From NCBI RefSeq assembly GCF_003344865.1, contig NZ_CP031165.1:1178001-1242000 (forward strand): 64,000 nucleotides of DNA, in the 5' to 3' direction. The translations under genes were made by a program, and so were the position numbers. This document shows, piece after piece, positions 16,488-23,579 of this stretch. The DNA is from Euzebya pacifica. Its GTDB lineage: Bacteria; Actinomycetota; Nitriliruptoria; Euzebyales; Euzebyaceae. The notes under the pieces are model-generated. The model saw nothing but the letters and a program-made list of their open reading frames with translations. It was not told the DNA's origin and did not search any database. Each line of letters opens with the position of its first letter. Within the stretch, counting starts at the first letter, position 1.

Positions 16488-18004
16488 CCGCCCCCCTGCC
16501 GCCGTCGGCCCTGACCGCCGACCGTCGTGCCGCCGACCTCGCTCGGCTGGCCGACGGATGGCGTCCCGACGTGCTGGTCGTCGGTGCCGGCTTCACGGGT
16601 GCCGGCATCGCGCTGGACGCCGCCACGCGTGGCCTGGAGGTGGCGGTGGTCGACCGGGGAGACCTCGCCAACGGCACCTCCCGCTGGTCCTCCAAGCTGG
16701 CCCACGGCGGCCTCCGGTACCTCGCGAAGGGCGACGTCGGGCTGGCCCACGAGTCCGCCGTCGAACGCGGGCGGCTGATGGAGCACATCGCCCCGCACCT
16801 CACCCGGTCGCTGCCGTTCGTCACCCCCCTCAACGACGGGATGCCGCCCAGCGCCGGGGTCCTGTCGGGCCTCGGCTACGTGGCGGGCAACGCCCTGCGC
16901 ATCGCCGCGGGGACCAGCAGCCGCACCCTGCCCGGCCCCCGCTGGCTGACCCCGCAGGGGGTACGCGACCGGGTGCCTGCCGTCGGACGGTCCGGCCTGG
17001 TCGGCGGCTGGCTGAACACCGACGGCCAGCTGGTCGACGACGCCCGCCTGGTCGTCGCCATCGCCCGCACCGCAGCGGCGTTCGGAGCCGCGGTCCTGAC
17101 CCGGGTCGCTGCCGTCGAGGCCCACCGGGACCGGGCCGTGCTCGACATCGACGGCAGCCGCGTGGACGTGCGTGCCGGCAGGGTTGTCGTCGCCGCCGGC
17201 GCATGGTCGGACACGCTGGACCAACGGGTGCGCCTGCGGCCCAGCCGCGGCGTGCACCTCGTGCTGGACGGGGCGGCCCTGCGAAATCCGACGGCGGCGC
17301 TGTCGGCCCCCGTGCCCGGCCACCTGAACCGCTTCGTCTTCGCGCTTCCCCAGCCCGACGGGCGGATCTACCTGGGGCTCACCGACGATCCCGTGGACGG
17401 TGACGTACCCGACGAGTCCACGGTGACCCCCGAGGAGCGGGCGTTCCTCCTCGGTGCCATCGAACGTGTCCTCGAGCAGCCGATCGACCCTGCCCACGTC
17501 GTCGGCGGGTACGGGGGCTACCGTCCGTTGGTGGCGGGGGAGACCGAGGCCACCTCCGACCTGTCGCGTGCCCACCTGGTGCTCGATGACGGCGACGGAC
17601 CGCTCACCATCGTCGGCGGCAAGCTGACGACCTACCGGCACATGGCCGCCGACGTCGTCGATCGGCTGACCGACCGTCCGTGCACCACCGCACGCCAACC
17701 CCTGGTCGGCGCCCTGCCACGCCGTCGGCTGGACTGGGTTGCGGCACGGGCCTGGTTGGTCGGCCGCTACGGCAGCGAGGCCGAGGTGCTGGAGGACCTG
17801 ATCGCGGCCGACCCCACCCTCGGCCGACGTGTCCTCGACCACCTTCCCTACCTTCGGGCCGAGCTCGTCTTCGCCGTGCAGCGCGAGGGCGCGACCACCG
17901 CTGGCGACCTGATCGACCGCCGAACCCGCATCGGGCTGGTCCCGGCCGACCGCGAGGCCGCCCTGCCGGTGGCGGAGGCGTTGCTCGACCGTTCGGCCGG
18001 CTGA
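16484..18004 (+). CDS. glpD: FAD-dependent glycerol-3-phosphate dehydrogenase
   Basis: 506 residues. The dinucleotide-binding loop is V-G-A-G-F-T-G-A-G (33-41), followed by N-G-T-S-R-W-S-S-K-L-A-H-G-G-L-R-Y, the conserved GlpD flavin/substrate segment, and a C-terminal DAO domain ending in a helical cap. The enzyme oxidises glycerol-3-phosphate to dihydroxyacetone phosphate at the membrane, passing electrons to quinone. DHAP is also the backbone precursor used by the neighbouring AGPS-like flavoenzyme. The start GTG overlaps the TetR stop, implying co-transcription and likely repression by that TetR. Length is slightly shorter than the 560-580-residue glycerol-utilisation type; no glycerol kinase is nearby, which argues for a lipid-linked role. 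Confidence 0.88.
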   Translation: MTAPLPPSALTADRRAADLARLADGWRPDVLVVGAGFTGAGIALDAATRGLEVAVVDRGDLANGTSRWSSKLAHGGLRYLAKGDVGLAHESAVERGRLMEHIAPHLTRSLPFVTPLNDGMPPSAGVLSGLGYVAGNALRIAAGTSSRTLPGPRWLTPQGVRDRVPAVGRSGLVGGWLNTDGQLVDDARLVVAIARTAAAFGAAVLTRVAAVEAHRDRAVLDIDGSRVDVRAGRVVVAAGAWSDTLDQRVRLRPSRGVHLVLDGAALRNPTAALSAPVPGHLNRFVFALPQPDGRIYLGLTDDPVDGDVPDESTVTPEERAFLLGAIERVLEQPIDPAHVVGGYGGYRPLVAGETEATSDLSRAHLVLDDGDGPLTIVGGKLTTYRHMAADVVDRLTDRPCTTARQPLVGALPRRRLDWVAARAWLVGRYGSEAEVLEDLIAADPTLGRRVLDHLPYLRAELVFAVQREGATTAGDLIDRRTRIGLVPADREAALPVAEALLDRSAG

Positions 18005-18019
18005 CCGGCCGCGACCTGC

Positions 18020-18616
18020 TCAGATCCGTAGGCCCATCATCCACACCGTCGGCGCCTGCTCGCCCAGCCCGTGACCGACCGACAGGTCGACCTCGGCGGT
18101 CACCACGAACCCGCGGGCGAGGTAGAAGTCGCGCGACCGGCTGGTGGCGGTCTCCAGCGTCAGCCGCCCACCGTCCGCGGTCGCCAGCGCGATGCACGCG
18201 TCCAGCAACGCCGAGCCGATGCCGGTCCCCTGCGCCGTCGGGTCCACCCCGAGGGTGTGCAGCACCCAGCCGGGGTCGGTCGGACGGACCCGGTCCAGCA
18301 CCGCCTCTGCATCCAGGGTCGGACCGATCCGGCGGCCGTGCAGGCCGATCACGACCTCACCGACCTCCGGCATGTCGGGTGCCTGCGCCCCGGGTGGCAT
18401 CAGGACCGCGACCCCCTCGACGGGGTCACCGGCGACGAGCACCTTGCCGTACGGCACGCCGACGGTCCGCAGGAACAGGCTCATCAGGGACCGCATGGCG
18501 CCCGGGTCGGGCATCGACCATCGCAGCCACGGGTCGTCGGCGAACGCCGCAGCGAGGACGTCGACCACCCGCCGCCCGGCGGAACCCACCTGTCGGACAC
18601 CCGTGCCGCTCGACAT
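18020..18616 (-). CDS. GNAT-family N-acetyltransferase
   Basis: 198 residues from ATG 18616. The ATG at 18628 directly abuts the GGAGG and is therefore less likely. The acetyl-CoA loop is clear: L-G-V-D-P-T-A-Q-G-T-G-I-G-S-A-L-L near residues 122-138, followed by L-E-T-A-T-S and R-D-F-Y-L-A-R-G-F, the usual motif A and B elements. An N-terminal A-F-A-D-D-P-W-L-R-W segment is typical of actinobacterial GNATs of unknown substrate. It is divergent from manB with only about 22 bases between start codons. Substrate not assignable. Confidence 0.85.
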   Translation of the reverse strand: MSSGTGVRQVGSAGRRVVDVLAAAFADDPWLRWSMPDPGAMRSLMSLFLRTVGVPYGKVLVAGDPVEGVAVLMPPGAQAPDMPEVGEVVIGLHGRRIGPTLDAEAVLDRVRPTDPGWVLHTLGVDPTAQGTGIGSALLDACIALATADGGRLTLETATSRSRDFYLARGFVVTAEVDLSVGHGLGEQAPTVWMMGLRI

Positions 18617-18638
18617 ACCGCGTAGCATCCTCCGCCAG

Positions 18639-19985
18639 ATGGACCAACTCAGCCAGATCGTGAAGGCCTACGACATCCGTGGGACCGTACCCGAGCAGAT
18701 GGACACCGAGCTGACCCACGCGTTGGGTCGCGCCGCCGCCGTGGTGCTCGGTGGCCCCGAGATCGTCGTCGGACGGGACATGCGCCCGAGCGGTCCGGAG
18801 CTTGCCGAGGCGTTCATGGCCGGCGTCCGTGCGCAGGGCGTGGGCACCGTCGACATCGGGCTGGCCTCCACCGACCTGCTGTACTACGCCTCCGGTGACA
18901 TGGGGGTGCCCGGCGTGATGTTCACCGCCAGTCACAACCCTGCGCAGTACAACGGCATGAAGTTCTGCCGCGCCGGGGCCGAACCGGTGGCCCTCGACAC
19001 GGGCCTGGCGCAGATGCGTGACCTGATCCTCGACGGCACGCTGCCCGAACCGGCGGACGAGCCCGGTGCGCACCGCACCGTCGAGGGCACCATCGACGCG
19101 TTCGCCGACCACGTGCGTGGCTTCGTCGACGTCGACGCGCTGCGCCCGCTGAAGGTCGCCGTCGACGCCGGCAACGGCATGGCGGGCCTCGTCGTGCCTG
19201 CGGTGTTCGACGCCCTGCCCTTCGAGGTCGTCCCGCTGTACTTCGAGCTCGACGGCACGTTCCCCAACCACCCGGCCAACCCGATCGAGCCCGAGAACCT
19301 CCTCGACCTGCAGGCCGCAGTGCGTGAACACGGCTGCGACATCGGGTTGGCGTTCGACGGCGACGCCGACCGCATGTTCTGCGTGGACGCCGAGGGCAAC
19401 GGCGTCTCCCCGTCGCTGGTCACTGCCGTCATCGCCGACACCACCCTGCGCGCCCACCCGGGCGAGACGGTCCTGTACAACCTCATCTGCTCCCGGACGG
19501 TCCCCGAGGCGGTCGAGGCCGCGGGCGGCAAGGCCGTTCGCACCCGGGTCGGCCACTCCTACATCAAGCAGGTCATGGCCGAGACCGGCGCGCTGTTCGC
19601 CGGTGAGCACTCGGGCCACTACTACTTCGCCGACAACTACCGGGCCGACTCCGGCCTCATCGCCGCGGTCATCCTGCTGCAGGCGCTGTCGGTGTCCGGT
19701 GGCACCATGGCCGACCTGGTCGCCCCGTACGACAAGTACGCGGCGTCCGGCGAGATCAACTCCACCGTCGCCGACCAGCAGGCTGCCATCGACGCGGTCC
19801 GCGAGCACTTCGGTGACGACGCCGAGATCAGCGACCCCGACGGGATGCTGGTCGAGGCCGACCGCTGGTGGTTCAACCTTCGTCCCTCCAACACCGAGCC
19901 GCTGCTGCGGCTCAACGTCGAGGGCGACGACGAGGCCACCATGGCCGAGATCCGTGACCGGGTGCTCGGCATCGTCCGCGGCTGA
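18639..19985 (+). CDS. manB: Phosphomannomutase/phosphoglucomutase
   Basis: 448 residues from ATG 18639, consistent with the family. No ribosome site precedes it, but TAGCAT (18623-18628) could be a -10 for a leaderless or near-leaderless message. The phosphoserine loop T-A-S-H-N-P (serine near 98), the metal loop D-G-D-A-D-R (240-245) and the sugar-binding G-E-H-S-G-H-Y-Y-F are all present. It interconverts mannose-6-phosphate and mannose-1-phosphate, feeding GDP-mannose for envelope glycans and lipid mannosides. The following Trm112 and SIS isomerase genes belong to the same conserved cluster. Confidence 0.93.
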   Translation: MDQLSQIVKAYDIRGTVPEQMDTELTHALGRAAAVVLGGPEIVVGRDMRPSGPELAEAFMAGVRAQGVGTVDIGLASTDLLYYASGDMGVPGVMFTASHNPAQYNGMKFCRAGAEPVALDTGLAQMRDLILDGTLPEPADEPGAHRTVEGTIDAFADHVRGFVDVDALRPLKVAVDAGNGMAGLVVPAVFDALPFEVVPLYFELDGTFPNHPANPIEPENLLDLQAAVREHGCDIGLAFDGDADRMFCVDAEGNGVSPSLVTAVIADTTLRAHPGETVLYNLICSRTVPEAVEAAGGKAVRTRVGHSYIKQVMAETGALFAGEHSGHYYFADNYRADSGLIAAVILLQALSVSGGTMADLVAPYDKYAASGEINSTVADQQAAIDAVREHFGDDAEISDPDGMLVEADRWWFNLRPSNTEPLLRLNVEGDDEATMAEIRDRVLGIVRG

Positions 19986-20035
19986 CCAGCCGCCACAATC
20001 CACCGACCAACAAGAAGAACCGAGGAGTACCCCCG

Positions 20036-20257
20036 ATGGCCGTCCCCAAGGACCTCGTCGAGCTGCTGCGCTGTCCCTGCGACACCCATGCCGAGATCGA
20101 GTACAAGGAACGCCGCCAGGTGATCCTGTGCAACGAGTGCACCGCCGTTTTCCCCGTGCGCGACAACATCCCCGTGATGTTGCTGGAGGAAGCCAAGCCG
20201 CCCCGTGGGCAGTCGGAGATCACCACCGGCGACGGCACGATCATCCGGGACAAGTGA
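20036..20257 (+). CDS. Trm112-family small zinc protein
   Basis: 73 residues with L-L-R-C13-P-C15 and C32-x2-C35, the Trm112/YcaR zinc fold, plus the R-D-x-I-P-V-M-L ending. A GAGGAG ribosome site precedes the ATG. In other organisms Trm112 activates methyltransferases; in actinobacteria it is simply conserved between manB and the SIS isomerase, where its partner is unknown. Its stop overlaps the likely GTG start of the next gene. Confidence 0.88.
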   Translation: MAVPKDLVELLRCPCDTHAEIEYKERRQVILCNECTAVFPVRDNIPVMLLEEAKPPRGQSEITTGDGTIIRDK

Positions 20258-21369
20258 CCGAACGCGTGACGACCATGGGGGTGGAGGACATGGACCCGGA
20301 GTCCGTCGACCCGGAGTCCGTCGATCCGGAGACCGTCGAGCTGGAGTCCGTTGACCTGGACGACATGGACGCGCTGAGCGGGATCGACCCAGTCGACGCG
20401 CTCGGTGACGTCGAGACGGCTGCCCAGCAGTGGGCCGACGCACGTGCGCGGTCCGAGGGGGTCCGCGCGCCCCTCGACCTGGTCGACCAGGTCGTCGTGT
20501 GCGGCATGGGCGGCAGCGGCATCGTCGCCGACGTCGTGCAGGCCGTCGCCGCGCCCGGCTACGACCTGCCGGTGTTCACCCACAAGGGGCCGGGACTGCC
20601 GGCGTGGGTGGGTGCGTCGACCCTCGTCGTCGCCGTGTCCTACTCCGGCAACACCAGCGAGACCCTCGACGCGACCCGTGTCGCCCTGGAGCGTGGCGCG
20701 CCGGTCATTGGGATCACCTCGGGCGGCCAGCTCGCCCAGCTGCTCGACGACGCCGACCAGACCGTGGTCGACGTCCCCGGTGGCGGGCAGCCCCGCCACT
20801 CGACCGGGTCGTTGCTGGTCCCCGTCCTCGTGGCGCTGGAGCTCGACCGCGACCTGGACGCGGCCATCGACCGCCTGGCTGTGATCGCCGAACGGAACCG
20901 ACGCGACGTCCCGACCGTCGACAACACCGCCAAGCAGCTGGCCGTGCGGCTCGCGGCCGCCGACGCCGCCATCCCGGCCCTCTACGGCACCCGCGGCATC
21001 GGGGAGGTGGCCGCCTACCGGATGCGTTGCCAGCTGGCGGAGAACGCCGAGATGCGATCGACCCACCACGGCCTTCCCGAGCTGTGCCACAACGAGGTCG
21101 TCGCGTGGGCCGACACCGCCACGGCCGGGGCGGTCCTGTGGCTGGCGGAGGACCCGGCCGAGCAGCGGCGCATCGACGTCCTGCGCGACCTGTTCGCCGA
21201 CCGCTTCGCGTGGGAGGAACAGGTCACCGCCGAGGGCGACGGGCCCCTGGAGCGGTTCGCCTCGCTGACCGGCCTGCTCGACCTCGCGAGCGTCTACACC
21301 GCGATCGCCCGGCGCATCGACCCCACCCCGGTCGACCCCATCACCGAGATGAAGGAGGCGCTGGCCTGA
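20254..21369 (+). CDS. SIS-domain phosphoglucose/phosphomannose isomerase-type protein
   Basis: 371 residues if GTG 20254 is used (4-base overlap with Trm112); ATG 20275 is an alternative. After an unusual acidic N-terminus made of D-P-E-S-V pentapeptides, residues about 80-370 form a double SIS fold with V-V-C-G-M-G-G-S-G near 82-90 and Y-S-G-N-T-S-E-T near 130-137. The family (TobH in mycobacteria; bifunctional PGI/PMI in archaea) isomerises fructose-6-phosphate to glucose-6- or mannose-6-phosphate. Here it would supply mannose-6-phosphate to ManB. It overlaps the next gene by one base (TGATG). Whether it is catalytic is unproven for TobH-type members. Confidence 0.85.
   Translation: MTERVTTMGVEDMDPESVDPESVDPETVELESVDLDDMDALSGIDPVDALGDVETAAQQWADARARSEGVRAPLDLVDQVVVCGMGGSGIVADVVQAVAAPGYDLPVFTHKGPGLPAWVGASTLVVAVSYSGNTSETLDATRVALERGAPVIGITSGGQLAQLLDDADQTVVDVPGGGQPRHSTGSLLVPVLVALELDRDLDAAIDRLAVIAERNRRDVPTVDNTAKQLAVRLAAADAAIPALYGTRGIGEVAAYRMRCQLAENAEMRSTHHGLPELCHNEVVAWADTATAGAVLWLAEDPAEQRRIDVLRDLFADRFAWEEQVTAEGDGPLERFASLTGLLDLASVYTAIARRIDPTPVDPITEMKEALA
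20293..20352 (+). repeat. 15-bp tandem repeat at the start of the SIS gene
   Basis: Four units of GACCCGGAGTCCGTC: two exact at 20293-20322, then GATCCGGAGACCGTC and GAGCTGGAGTCCGTT. They encode D-P-E-S-V-type pentapeptides outside the conserved fold. Confidence 0.9.
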
Positions 21370-22178
21370 TGCTGCCCGGATCGCCAGAACTGAACGCTGC
21401 CACCGACGCCCTTCGCGACCGCCTGGGGGACCGGCGCCCGCGCGTGATGCTGACCCTCGGGTCGGGCCTGGGTGACCTGGCCGACGCCGTCACCGACCGG
21501 CTGGAGATCCCCTTCGCCGATGTCGGCCTGCCCGACACGACCGTGCCCGGCCACGCCGGCCGGTTCGTCTCGGGCACCCTCGCCGGCGTGGAGGTGCTGG
21601 TCCAGCAGGGCCGCGTGCACCTCTACGAGGGCCTCGGCGTCGACCGTGTCGTCGCCGCCGTCCGTGCCGCCGCTGGGGTCGGGGTCGGCACCTACGTGGC
21701 GACCAACGCCGCCGGTGGGATCGTCGACACGCTGAACCCCGGCGACCTGATGGTCATCAACGACCACATCAACGGCAGCGGGCAGAACGCCCTGACCGGC
21801 ATCGTGCCGCCCCACTTCCTCGACCAGTCCGACGCCTACCGCAGCGACCTCCGGGCGTCCTTCCACGCCGCCGCCAAGGAGGTCGACGTCACCCTCCGCG
21901 AGGGCGTCTACGTGGGCCTTGCCGGGCCGACGTACGAGACGAAGGCCGAGGTGGCGATGTACCGCATCGTCGGCGGGCACGCGGTCGGCATGTCCACGGT
22001 CAACGAGGTCATCGCCGCCAACGCCGCGGGCATGCAGGTGCTGGGCTGCTCGCTGATCACCAACGTGCACCGGATCGGTGGCACCCCCACCGACCACGAG
22101 GAAGTCATGGTCGAGGGACGGGCCGCGGGCCCACGCCTCGGCCGAGTGATCACCGCTTGGTTGCCGACACTTCGCTGA
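21369..22178 (+). CDS. Purine nucleoside phosphorylase (trimeric PNP/MTAP type)
   Basis: 269 residues. It has G-S-G-L-G near 32-36 for phosphate, H-L-Y-E-G, T-N-A-A-G-G, A-G-P-T-Y-E-T-K-A-E near 184-193 (purine site glutamate), and G-M-S-T-V-N-E-V with a following L-I-T-N. It splits purine nucleosides with phosphate to free base and ribose-1-phosphate for salvage. The usual proline in S-T-V-P-E is Asn here, a small deviation near the nucleoside pocket. It overlaps the SIS gene by one base and is likely the last gene of the manB operon. Confidence 0.9.
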   Translation: MLPGSPELNAATDALRDRLGDRRPRVMLTLGSGLGDLADAVTDRLEIPFADVGLPDTTVPGHAGRFVSGTLAGVEVLVQQGRVHLYEGLGVDRVVAAVRAAAGVGVGTYVATNAAGGIVDTLNPGDLMVINDHINGSGQNALTGIVPPHFLDQSDAYRSDLRASFHAAAKEVDVTLREGVYVGLAGPTYETKAEVAMYRIVGGHAVGMSTVNEVIAANAAGMQVLGCSLITNVHRIGGTPTDHEEVMVEGRAAGPRLGRVITAWLPTLR

Positions 22179-22185
22179 CGACGGG

Positions 22186-22191
22186 TACCCT
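22186..22191 (+). promoter_or_regulatory. Possible -10 box of hisE-hisG
   Basis: TACCCT ends nine bases before the GTG of hisE, and no ribosome site lies between them. A weak -35 (TTGCCG, 22161-22166) is 19 bases upstream. The layout fits a leaderless transcript. Confidence 0.3.
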
Positions 22192-22199
22192 GCCGGGTC

Positions 22200-22499
22200 G
22201 TGTCCGCTGACTTCCTAGACGACCTCGAGGCGCTGCTCCGCCAGCGCAAGGCCGACCCCCCCGAGGGGTCGTACTCCGCGACGCTGCTGACCGACCCGGT
22301 CGCCGTGCAGCGCAAGATCATGGAGGAGGCGTTCGAGGTCTGTCTCGAGCTCGGCGCCGACGACGTGCATCCCGACCGTGCCGCAGAGGAAGCCGCCGAC
22401 CTGGTCTTCCACCTGATGGCCGGGCTCGTGGGCGCTGGCGTCCCGTGGGAATCCGTCACCGACGTGCTGCGGAACCGTCGTCAGGGGGGCGAACGATGA
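22200..22499 (+). CDS. hisE: Phosphoribosyl-ATP pyrophosphatase
   Basis: 99 residues, GTG start, normal HisE length. The all-alpha NTP-PPase fold is indicated by K-I-M-E-E-A-F-E-V-C-L-E and A-A-E-E-A-A-D-L-V-F-H-L, whose paired acidic residues hold magnesium. It removes pyrophosphate from phosphoribosyl-ATP, step two of histidine synthesis, directly using the product of the next gene. The stop overlaps the hisG start (ATGA), so the pair is coupled. Confidence 0.93.
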   Translation: MSADFLDDLEALLRQRKADPPEGSYSATLLTDPVAVQRKIMEEAFEVCLELGADDVHPDRAAEEAADLVFHLMAGLVGAGVPWESVTDVLRNRRQGGER

Positions 22500-23371
22500 A
22501 CGCCCTGTCCACCCAGGGAGCCGCAGAGGCCGGCCTCGCGCGCATCGCCGTGCCCTCCAAGGGCCGCCTGCGCGACGAGGCCCTGCGACTGCTGTCCACC
22601 GCCGGGTATCGCGTCTCGGGCCTTCGCGGCGCCGGGTCCATGACCCGTGCCGGGATGCTGGAGCTGATCGAGATGCGTCCTCGGGATGCCGCAGCCGCGC
22701 TGGCCGCTGGCGCCCTCGACGGCGCGTTCATCGCCACCGACATCGGCATGGAGTACCAGCTGGAGGGCTTCGAGTGCCGTCCGCTCGGCTACTCCCGCTC
22801 CACGCTCATCGTCGCGAGCCGTGACGACGACGGTCGCACCGACCACCGTGACCTCGAGGGTGGCGTCGTCGCGACGCACATGCCGAACCTGACGGAGAAG
22901 TTCTTCGCCGACGAGGGCATCGACGTCCGCGTCGTCGCCATGGGCGGGTCGCTGGAGGGGGTCTGCGCGGCGGGCCTCGCCGACGCGATCGTGGACAACA
23001 CCGAGACCGGCACGTCGCTGCGGCAGAACCGCCTCAAGGTCCTGACCGAGATCAGGGACTGCGAGGCCGAGTTCGTCCACACCGCTGGCCTCGCCGTGCT
23101 GGAGGACCTCGACCTGCGCATGGAGGCGGCGCTGGCCGCCCGCCAGGCGCGGTACGTGATGATGCATGTCCCCAAGGACCGCATCGATGACCTGGTCGAC
23201 ATGTTCCACGGCCTGGAATCCCCGACGGTGCTGCCGCTGGCCGGCCGCGACGAGCTCGTCGCCGTGCACTTCGTCGCCAAGAACGAGGAGCTGTGGGCCC
23301 GCCTGGCCGACCTCCGCGGCCTGGGCGCCACCGACATCGTCGCCACGCAGCCCGTCGCGCTGCTGGACTAG
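22496..23371 (+). CDS. hisG: ATP phosphoribosyltransferase, long form
   Basis: 291 residues. N-terminal catalytic lobes include I-A-V-P-S-K-G-R-L near 18-26 and G-A-L-D-G-A-F-I-A-T-D; the PRPP loop segment is D-A-I-V-D-N-T-E-T-G-T-S-L near 162-174. The last 75 residues (from M-M-H-V-P-K-D) are the histidine-binding regulatory domain, so this is the self-contained hexameric HisGL, inhibited by histidine and independent of HisZ. It catalyses the first committed step of histidine synthesis. Confidence 0.94.
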   Translation: MNALSTQGAAEAGLARIAVPSKGRLRDEALRLLSTAGYRVSGLRGAGSMTRAGMLELIEMRPRDAAAALAAGALDGAFIATDIGMEYQLEGFECRPLGYSRSTLIVASRDDDGRTDHRDLEGGVVATHMPNLTEKFFADEGIDVRVVAMGGSLEGVCAAGLADAIVDNTETGTSLRQNRLKVLTEIRDCEAEFVHTAGLAVLEDLDLRMEAALAARQARYVMMHVPKDRIDDLVDMFHGLESPTVLPLAGRDELVAVHFVAKNEELWARLADLRGLGATDIVATQPVALLD

Positions 23372-23376
23372 CCCTC

Positions 23377-23421
23377 CGCGTGTCGGATTCCGGGCCGCCC
23401 GTCGTGATCGCCCGACACGCG
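23377..23421. repeat. 45-bp hairpin repeat, copy 1
   Basis: CGCGTGTCGG (23377-23386) and CCGACACGCG (23412-23421) are perfect 10-bp arms around a 25-base centre. The whole 45 bases recur exactly 73 bases downstream. It lies just after hisG. Confidence 0.9.
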
Positions 23422-23449
23422 TGGGGTCAGCCGGGCTGCCGCGGCCGAT

Positions 23450-23494
23450 CGCGTGTCGGATTCCGGGCCGCCCGTCGTGATCGCCCGACACGCG
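23450..23494. repeat. 45-bp hairpin repeat, copy 2
   Basis: Identical to copy 1 in all 45 positions (arms 23450-23459 and 23485-23494). The spacer between copies (23422-23449) is not repeated. REP-like or BIME-like intergenic elements have this form; no other copy was noticed in the window. Confidence 0.9.
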
Positions 23495-23529
23495 GGGAGC
23501 CCGGCGGCGACCGCGCCGCAGCATGACAA

Positions 23530-23561
23530 CGGCCCCGCCGTCCTGATGGACGACGGGGCCG
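23530..23561. terminator. Bidirectional terminator between hisG and the secreted hydrolase
   Basis: CGGCCCCGCCGTC (23530-23542) pairs with GACGACGGGGCCG (23549-23561) around CTGATG, 13 positions with one C-A mismatch, followed by tgcgttt on the plus strand. It serves both convergent genes. Confidence 0.8.
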
Positions 23562-23579
23562 ATGCGTTTCGGGTATGTG

